A program made the position numbers and the translations under genes. From Desmodesmus armatus (taxonomy: Eukaryota > Chlorophyta > Chlorophyceae > Sphaeropleales > Scenedesmaceae): a stretch of DNA of 64,000 nucleotides. Below, piece after piece: positions 50,517 through 64,000 of this stretch (positions are counted from its first letter, which is position 1; every line of letters starts with the position of its first letter). The notes beneath the pieces were generated by a model. That model made no database searches. It saw only the letters and a program-made list of their open reading frames with translations, and had not been told where the DNA came from. The stretch is taken from contig VIIQ02000555.1 in the NCBI GenBank assembly GCA_007449985.2, positions 124,001-188,000 on the forward strand, given 5' to 3'.

Positions 50517-51181
50517 TCTGCGTTTTTGAATGTCAACTTTCAACTTCAAGCGTAATCGTATCGTAGTGCGCAACAGGAGGCAGTCGAATTGCGCACCCAG
50601 GCTATAAAAACGAAAGTCTACCACCCCAGGGTCTTGGGGTTTGAGACGATAGCCGCGAACACTGGAACAGGACGAGAATGCAGTGAATGAATTATTTCGG
50701 ATCATCGGTGCTCACCTGGCAGCGGTTCTTTCCAGAAGACGTAAACTTGAAGGACTGCTGATCATGCCGTTGAAATCGCAAGTCGTTGATCGTGCAAGGA
50801 CTTGCTTGCATCAGGAGTCACTTAGCACCCAGATTGACTATTTCAAGGCCTATCTGTGAGCATCATGCCAATGAGCATCTCCACACCTCCAGTTGCATGT
50901 GCATGTCCCAGTTGCCACTTGATAGCGACCCACCCAGCCTAGGCTCCCACTTCAGGTCTGGAGTGAACTCGGATTGTCTTCCCCGACTCCATCAATACTC
51001 AGCAGCGAATTCAGCCTGCACCCTTTGTTTTTCAATTCAAAGTTGTACCGCCAGCCAGGGCCCTTACTGCCCGTACTAGGCCCCCAAGGGGCAGGCCTGT
51101 CACCAGCCTAGATGCTGCTCAGTACAGCCTGTACAGTCCGCTTCCAGCCTGGCAGGACCTCCAGGGCAACTGACCTTCCCT
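50517..51181. promoter_or_regulatory. upstream region of the MDH gene
   Basis: 665 bp between the MDH start and the stop of the small unknown gene (both on the minus strand). It should hold the MDH promoter. On the minus strand a TATA-like TTTTTATAG (plus CTATAAAAA, 50601-50609) lies about 85-95 bp upstream of the MDH ATG, a sensible TATA-box position. Confidence 0.45.
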
Positions 51182-51525
51182 TCATGGCTGCTGCAGCTGG
51201 CTGGCCAGATCCTCAGCTTGAGCTGCAATTGTCTCGCTTACTTCAGGCAGCATGCTGACCACCTCAGACACTCTGGCCACAATGTGCGCCTCTGAGTCTT
51301 TGTGCACATCCAGCTCCCACAGTGGTTCCGCAGCGTTACGCCGAGATTCTCTAGATACTGCAGATGCCCTCAGCCCCCCCCCCCCAACACTAGCTGCTTT
51401 TGCATATCGGTGACCTCTCAAAGACCTCTGCCTTGTTGCAGAGCTTTGAGGCCTTGCAGGCAGCGGTCTCTGGGCAGACACACATCATCAAGCCACAGTG
51501 CGAGACAGCCTGCAGGGGATGGCAT
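51182..51525 (-). CDS. small protein of unknown function, possibly organelle-targeted
   Basis: An open frame of about 96 codons ends with TGA at 51182. It reads as an Arg/Ser/Ala-rich N-terminus (RPQSSATRQRSLRGHRYAKA) followed by a compact acidic-helical segment (EPLWELDVHKDSEAHIVARV and MLPEVSETIAAQAEDLASQL). The first part resembles a transit peptide and the second a short folded domain. No ATG exists in this frame. An ATG at 51525 (MPSPAGCLALWLDD) is in the frame that a single missing base would connect; alternatively the exon starts at an acceptor at 51469 and the first exon is elsewhere. I do not recognise the family. Confidence 0.35.
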
Positions 51526-52817
51526 GCCAACACGTTGGAAACAATTGATAGATGATATCAAAAAGGACCAGCTGGGCTAAATTGCAGCTCGAGCTGGGCT
51601 AAATGGCATCAGGAGCTCCTGATGCGGTGGCAGAGCCAGACATGGCGCCTGCCACTGCCCGGCAGCTGACCACAACTCAAGCTGCGCAAGGCGCACGCAG
51701 CAGCAACACTAGCAGCAGATCGGCACAAACTGCCAAACCAGCAAGAGGCAGCAGCATGTAGAGAGCCTGACAAGGTGCTGGAGCTCCTGCAGCTCCAGGC
51801 TGTGCTCCTCGCAGCGGGGGCTGCCGACAGAGCAATGCAGCACGGCAGCCAGTGCCACTGGCAGTGCCACATCAGAGCGCTGGCCTGTTGCAATAGACTG
51901 CATGTTTGGTTGCACCAGGGCATGGCATGCTGCTCCCTATGACGGCTCGGCAACACCAAAAATGTTCAAGGCACCCTGCTGTTCTTTCCGCACCATGTCA
52001 GCACAAACAACATAGGGTTGAGCGCGGCGGTCACACAGTTTGCCACTGTGCCCACGCCTCCAGACTGTGCCCACGCCTCCAACTTGCAACAAGTACGGGC
52101 AGATCCATTGCCGTTGCAACACACCCCAAGGCGGCACAGGGCCCGGAACAGATGTGGTGTCATGACCGTTGTGCGTGTGGCGTGCTGTAGCAAAGCAGCC
52201 ACTGCCATGGCCGCCGGCAGCCGTGGCCTCAGTGCCCAGCAAAGTGCAGGCAAGGAGCATGAGAAGTGCAGCAGTCCCGGACAGTCTACTTGGTTGAGCG
52301 ACTCTTCTGAGAGTTTCCGGGAAATGTCGTGTGGCCGTACAGGCAAGGCTCTCACCCTCCGCAGTCCCACGAGGGCACTCGTGAAGTTCTCGCCCGGTGC
52401 CAGGCGGGTTGTATCATGCTAGATAACTTCAGTAGGCACATGTTGTTAGCAGTAGTCAGTATTAGTCGCAGCAGTAGTAGCATGAACAGAAGGAAGCTGG
52501 CACAGATATGCAGCTTACTGCTATACTGTACTGCGCTCTTCGCTACACTGTACTGCGCTCTGCTTGCTCCCCTGAGAGAGCGTGATGACCGGTGTGGCCA
52601 TAACTCCATCTGATACTCCTACAGAGAATGGATTACGATCACTATTGACACACCTCAAGACCCAAACCGCAACCGCCAAAGAGAAAGTGTGAGGCACATG
52701 CATGGGTCGAAGCTGGGTGAAGGTGCCCTCAAGTCGGACTTAATAGCCTCAGTAGTGTGTTCATGTGCTTGTGACGGGCTTATACATACGTTGCTGCGAT
52801 TGCGGACCAAAGGAACG
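51526..52817. promoter_or_regulatory. 1.3-kb region upstream of the P-type ATPase
   Basis: Probably the promoter and 5' UTR of the ATPase. Contains an 18-nt perfect palindrome at 51607-51624 (CATCAGGAGCTCCTGATG), a repeated GAGCTGGGCTAAAT near 51570-51603, a repeated ACTGTGCCCACGCCTCCA near 52045-52082 and a repeated ACTGTACTGCGCTCT near 52515-52560. No gene is supported. Confidence 0.4.
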
Positions 52818-60808
<7,991 letters not shown>

Positions 60809-63262
60809 AACCTGCAGCCTGCTACAGCTGGTGGGGCGCCTCTTGTGGCATCCGTGACGGGGTGCATTGTGTGTGTTTCTGCAGCTGCAGATCTGTACTG
60901 CTGGGGCTTTGGAGCAAGAGCCGGGGGGGAGGGGGGCTGGGATACAGACGTCCGCCCAACTGGGGTGTGCACGTCATGCGGTGCAGGAGAGGGTACTGGG
61001 AATGACCTGTGTGCATCAGCTGTTCCAGTATCACAAGCCAACCAACGCCGGTCATTGCCACCTCAATAACTGTTGTTCGGACCAGCAGATCGGCTGCAGG
61101 GCTCAGCAGCATGTGTTTTGGCAGAGAGCATTGTCCACGTTGGGGGTTGCATTCTGGCATGCATAACAGGGGTTTGCTAATGATGGGAGCAATGTCAAGT
61201 AGCAGGTGTGGTCCTTATCATGGCCCGCATAAAGAGGCAAGGTCCTGCTGGTCTAGCGCGTGCGCCGCGTGCAGCAATAGTGTTGTTACTTTGCAGTGTC
61301 TGCAGGATCAGTGGGCATCAGCTACATGCTGCATAGTTTTTCTGGCAGCATCCAGATACAGCATGCTTGACACTGCTCTGTGAGATTGAGCAGCCGGCGC
61401 ATGTACATACACTGGGACTTCCCACTGGCAGTTCTCAGCATTTCGAAAAGGCTCGCAGTTCACAGCCCCAGAGGGTTATATGGTACCTGCCCGCAGTGCA
61501 GGTGTAAATCATCAGTTGCCAATGATGTTCAGTAATTGCTGGGTCACACTGCCCACGCAGATGCGCTCACACAGTGATCAGGGCGTTGCGTGGGCAGCTG
61601 CAGTGGCTCAGATTGGCTTTGTACTATTTGCGGTGACAGGGAGCTGTCTGGAACGTGTGGCCAGGCAGGTCGTGTTGAGTCACAGCTGATGCCATGAAAT
61701 ACGTACAACATGCTTGCGGCTAGGAGGGATGGCTGTTGCAGCAGTGTGTGTCTTTGTTGTGTAACATGTCGCTTTGGCACCCGATGGTGATGGAACAGCC
61801 GTGGGCCTTGCTTTATCGTGATGTATGCATTCGCAGAGGGTAGTGACCTAGAGCAGGAGGTATAGCTGCTGTGCGCTTGCCACCTGCGTCATGGACGGTG
61901 CCACTTGATGCTAGGCCGCCCCTGCGCCAATCGGTGGATGTCTGCCATGACTGCAGGCTTGCGACTGCCTGCACTGAGCGCTAGTTGTGACGGCTGAGGT
62001 GTACGGTATGGTTCGTGATGTTGTTTACTGTGGCTTATGTTGCCAGTACTACACTGTAACAACTGGCAAACCAGGGACGGCGACGGATCCCAGTGGTCCC
62101 CTCCTGTTCATTTTTATTCACTCGTGGGTTTTTCCGGCATCCTGCTGTACAATTGTCATTTGTGTGCAGTTGCTGCACCTGAAAGCTCCTGTGCTTCCTG
62201 CTCCCCCCCCCCCCCCCTGGCTGCCTTGCTGTCTAGTGGTGTTGATCAACAGGTAATGTGAATGTGCTGTAGTGTGCGTATGCTGTAATGTGAGTGTGCT
62301 GTGTTTGTTGATGGTGAGCTTCTACGGAGAAGCACATTCAATGACGCCAGGAGACCGGTGAGGTGCAGCAGGTGCTGCTGCTGGTGGTCCATCTGTTGTT
62401 GTGCTGTCTGCTGGTGCTTCAACGTCAGCAGCACGCCTGCTCCTCGTGACAGCTCCCATTGAAACCGAAAACAAAGCTAAGAAAGATCAGTGCTATACTG
62501 ACTGTCCCTAGCGAAGTGCCTTGCATGTTGCTTTAAACGATGGCGCGCAGCTTGGTGTAAGTGAGTCTTGGAGACCCGATCTTTCCGTTTTGCGATGCAA
62601 ACGTACTTTGTAGGACACGTTTGATTCATATGGATGTGTATCGAGCGCCGAAGTGTCATTTGTAACTGGTCAGGACAAGTGCCTCACCTGCTCGCCTGCA
62701 CCACTTGAGATTGCACTTAAACGTGTACACACAGTACAGAAATGTACTGCTTCAGTTTCAGCCCGATCACGGAATTGTGTGAATTTAGCAGAGTTTTTTT
62801 CAATTTGTGTCCTCCGGTATGCACTGTCTTTGCTGCTGTGTGACCGTCCAGTCGTTTCTGTAAGTTAATGACGTTGAAAACGAATTTTTCAAGCCTTTGT
62901 GCATTGGGAAGAACATGCACATGTTGACATCTCAAAACGCATTTGCAGCTCAAGCTTGCATAGTGGCTGAATTGAAAAGTCTCTTGGTACTTTTATGTCC
63001 TTATAACGCACACGGAGTTGCAAGCCTCGCGCGCCCGTGCTTGCTGAGATATGGGGGTCCAAAAACTGCCCCAAAAACTGCTAGATGACCTTTTACTGGG
63101 ATCCGTAACAACAACCTTGCTGGGGGGCTCCAGGATAAGTGCAACCTGGGGAGGATGTATTTGGCGGTCATCACAACAATGTCCCCCTCCACAGTACACT
63201 GCTGGTCTGTGCAGTACTGTGCAAGCAAGCTGCGACACCATGCATTACATATCTTTTGCGAA
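60809..63262. other. 2.5-kb convergent intergenic region (ATPase / DPH2)
   Basis: Contains the ATPase 3' UTR; TGTAA motifs occur at 61503-61507 and later. The stretch about 62460-63080 is distinctly richer in A and T than the rest of the window, yet I find no gene, RNA or transposon signature in it. Confidence 0.45.
63245..63249 (-). terminator. putative TGTAA polyadenylation signal (minus strand)
   Basis: TTACA on the plus strand, i.e. TGTAA 14 nt after the DPH2 stop codon. Confidence 0.4.
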
Positions 63263-64000
63263 TCATTGCTGAGGCTCATCAACATATGCAGCCGCACGCC
63301 CAGACCTGCCGGCAACTGCTGCAGCAGCAGGCAAGATGGCCCCGCCAGTGGCAGGTGTTTCAAGCCCTTTGTATGTGCGACGCTGCGTCAAGTACTGTGC
63401 CGCGGAGTGCACCTGCACCTGCTTGCCTGTGCTGTTCCCTGTCAGCGCCTGACTGTGACTGCCGCCAGCGATGACAAGTGCCCCTGCAGCAGCTGAAAGC
63501 TGCTGCACCGCGCTGTCCTCATCATTGTCGTCACTTTCCAATTCAGTAATATTACCCCCACATCAACCCTCGTGCTGACCCCACCACCCTCCCCCCTGCC
63601 CAGTCCAGCAGGCTCCTGCAGCTGCAGCAGGTCCCCAAAGTCGAGCCTGCAGCGGAATACAGTACGCACAGCAACCCGCAAACAGAAAGTAAGGATGTGT
63701 GCAAGGATGTATGTCCCCTGGAAAGCACCATTCAACAACTGCAGAGCATGTCGCCACACTGCTGGCGCTGCCACCGTACCTGTAGTGTGCTGCGTCAAAA
63801 TCCTTGCCAGTGAAGGCCAGGAATGCCTCGTGGGGTGTGATGATGGGGTTGAGGTACTCCTTTGAGTCCAGTATGAGGCCCTGGGGGTCTGCCAGCATCA
63901 CAAACACCTCAATCTCAGGGAAGTTGGCCAGCTTGGCGGGGTTGGGCTTGCCCATAAGGAGCGTGTAGGTCTTCTTGCCCGCCTGCATGTGCAAGCAGTC
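63263..64000 (-). CDS. DPH2: diphthamide biosynthesis protein 2, 3' part, one-base frameshift in assembly
   Basis: Partial gene running off the right edge. Exon 63780-63982 encodes GKKTYTLLMGKPNPAKLANF, PEIEVFVMLADPQGLILDSK and EYLNPIITPHEAFLAF, the conserved C-terminal domain of DPH2. This is the partner subunit of the radical-SAM Dph1-Dph2 enzyme that starts diphthamide synthesis on translation elongation factor 2. The last exon, 63263-63646, begins LDFGDLLQLQEPAGLG and ends with QYLTQRRTYKGLE, the DPH2 tail motif, in a different frame. The exon is one base short: adding one base in the run of five Cs at 63555-63559 (Gs on the coding strand) joins the parts through an acidic ITELESDDNDEDS linker. 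The final exon boundaries fit in phase. Confidence 0.88.

Overview
This window is nuclear DNA from a photosynthetic eukaryote, most likely a chlorophyte (probably chlorophycean) green alga. The evidence: nearly every gene is split by GT-AG introns, often 100-500 nt; several products are plastid proteins (a TGD1-type lipid permease, a plastid ribosome recycling factor, an NADP-type malate dehydrogenase); coding and non-coding DNA is full of CAG/CTG repeats and long C/G homopolymers; and several genes carry a TGTAA motif after the stop, the polyadenylation signal typical of chlorophycean algae. TGA, TAG and TAA all end well-supported genes, so the standard code applies.

Layout, left to right. 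1-1503 (+): 3' part of a SAM-dependent methyltransferase. 2098-5291 (-): coiled-coil protein with a disrupted 5' end. 5534-6940 (-): single-exon mTERF-like protein, divergent from 7275-9879 (+), a mitochondrial-carrier-family transporter. 10074-14583 (+): secreted protein resembling bacterial periplasmic metal-binding proteins. 14584-17722: no supported gene. 17723-22545 (-): secreted GH79 (heparanase/beta-glucuronidase-like) glycosidase, divergent from 22911-25154 (+), a ZCCHC8-like zinc-knuckle protein. 25689-28989 (+): SR-protein kinase. 28990-31596: no supported gene. 31597-about 35150 (-): TGD1-like plastid ABC permease, with a 280-bp tandem duplication in one intron. 35767-40915 (+): major facilitator transporter. 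42234-44947 (-): plastid ribosome recycling factor. 46541-50516 (-): plastid NADP-malate dehydrogenase. 51182-51525 (-): small unknown protein. 52818-60808 (+): 26-exon P2C (Na,K-ATPase-like) P-type ATPase. 63263-64000 (-): 3' part of DPH2.

Exon models were built by hand from splice motifs, reading-frame phase and family similarity. For the carrier, the periplasmic-binding-like protein, GH79, ZCCHC8, MFS, MDH and the ATPase the exons sum to an intact frame. Four otherwise conserved genes (SRPK, TGD1, RRF, DPH2) each miss exactly one base, mostly in or beside a short C or G run, which points to consensus errors in the assembly rather than four pseudogenes.

The genes are an ordinary unlinked eukaryotic set. 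Loose themes are plastid metabolism and translation (TGD1, RRF, MDH), RNA processing (ZCCHC8, SRPK), transport (carrier, MFS, ATPase) and the cell surface (GH79, periplasmic-binding-like protein). The most notable items are the P2C ATPase, whose cation-site residues differ from animal Na,K-ATPase, and the periplasmic-binding-like secreted protein.
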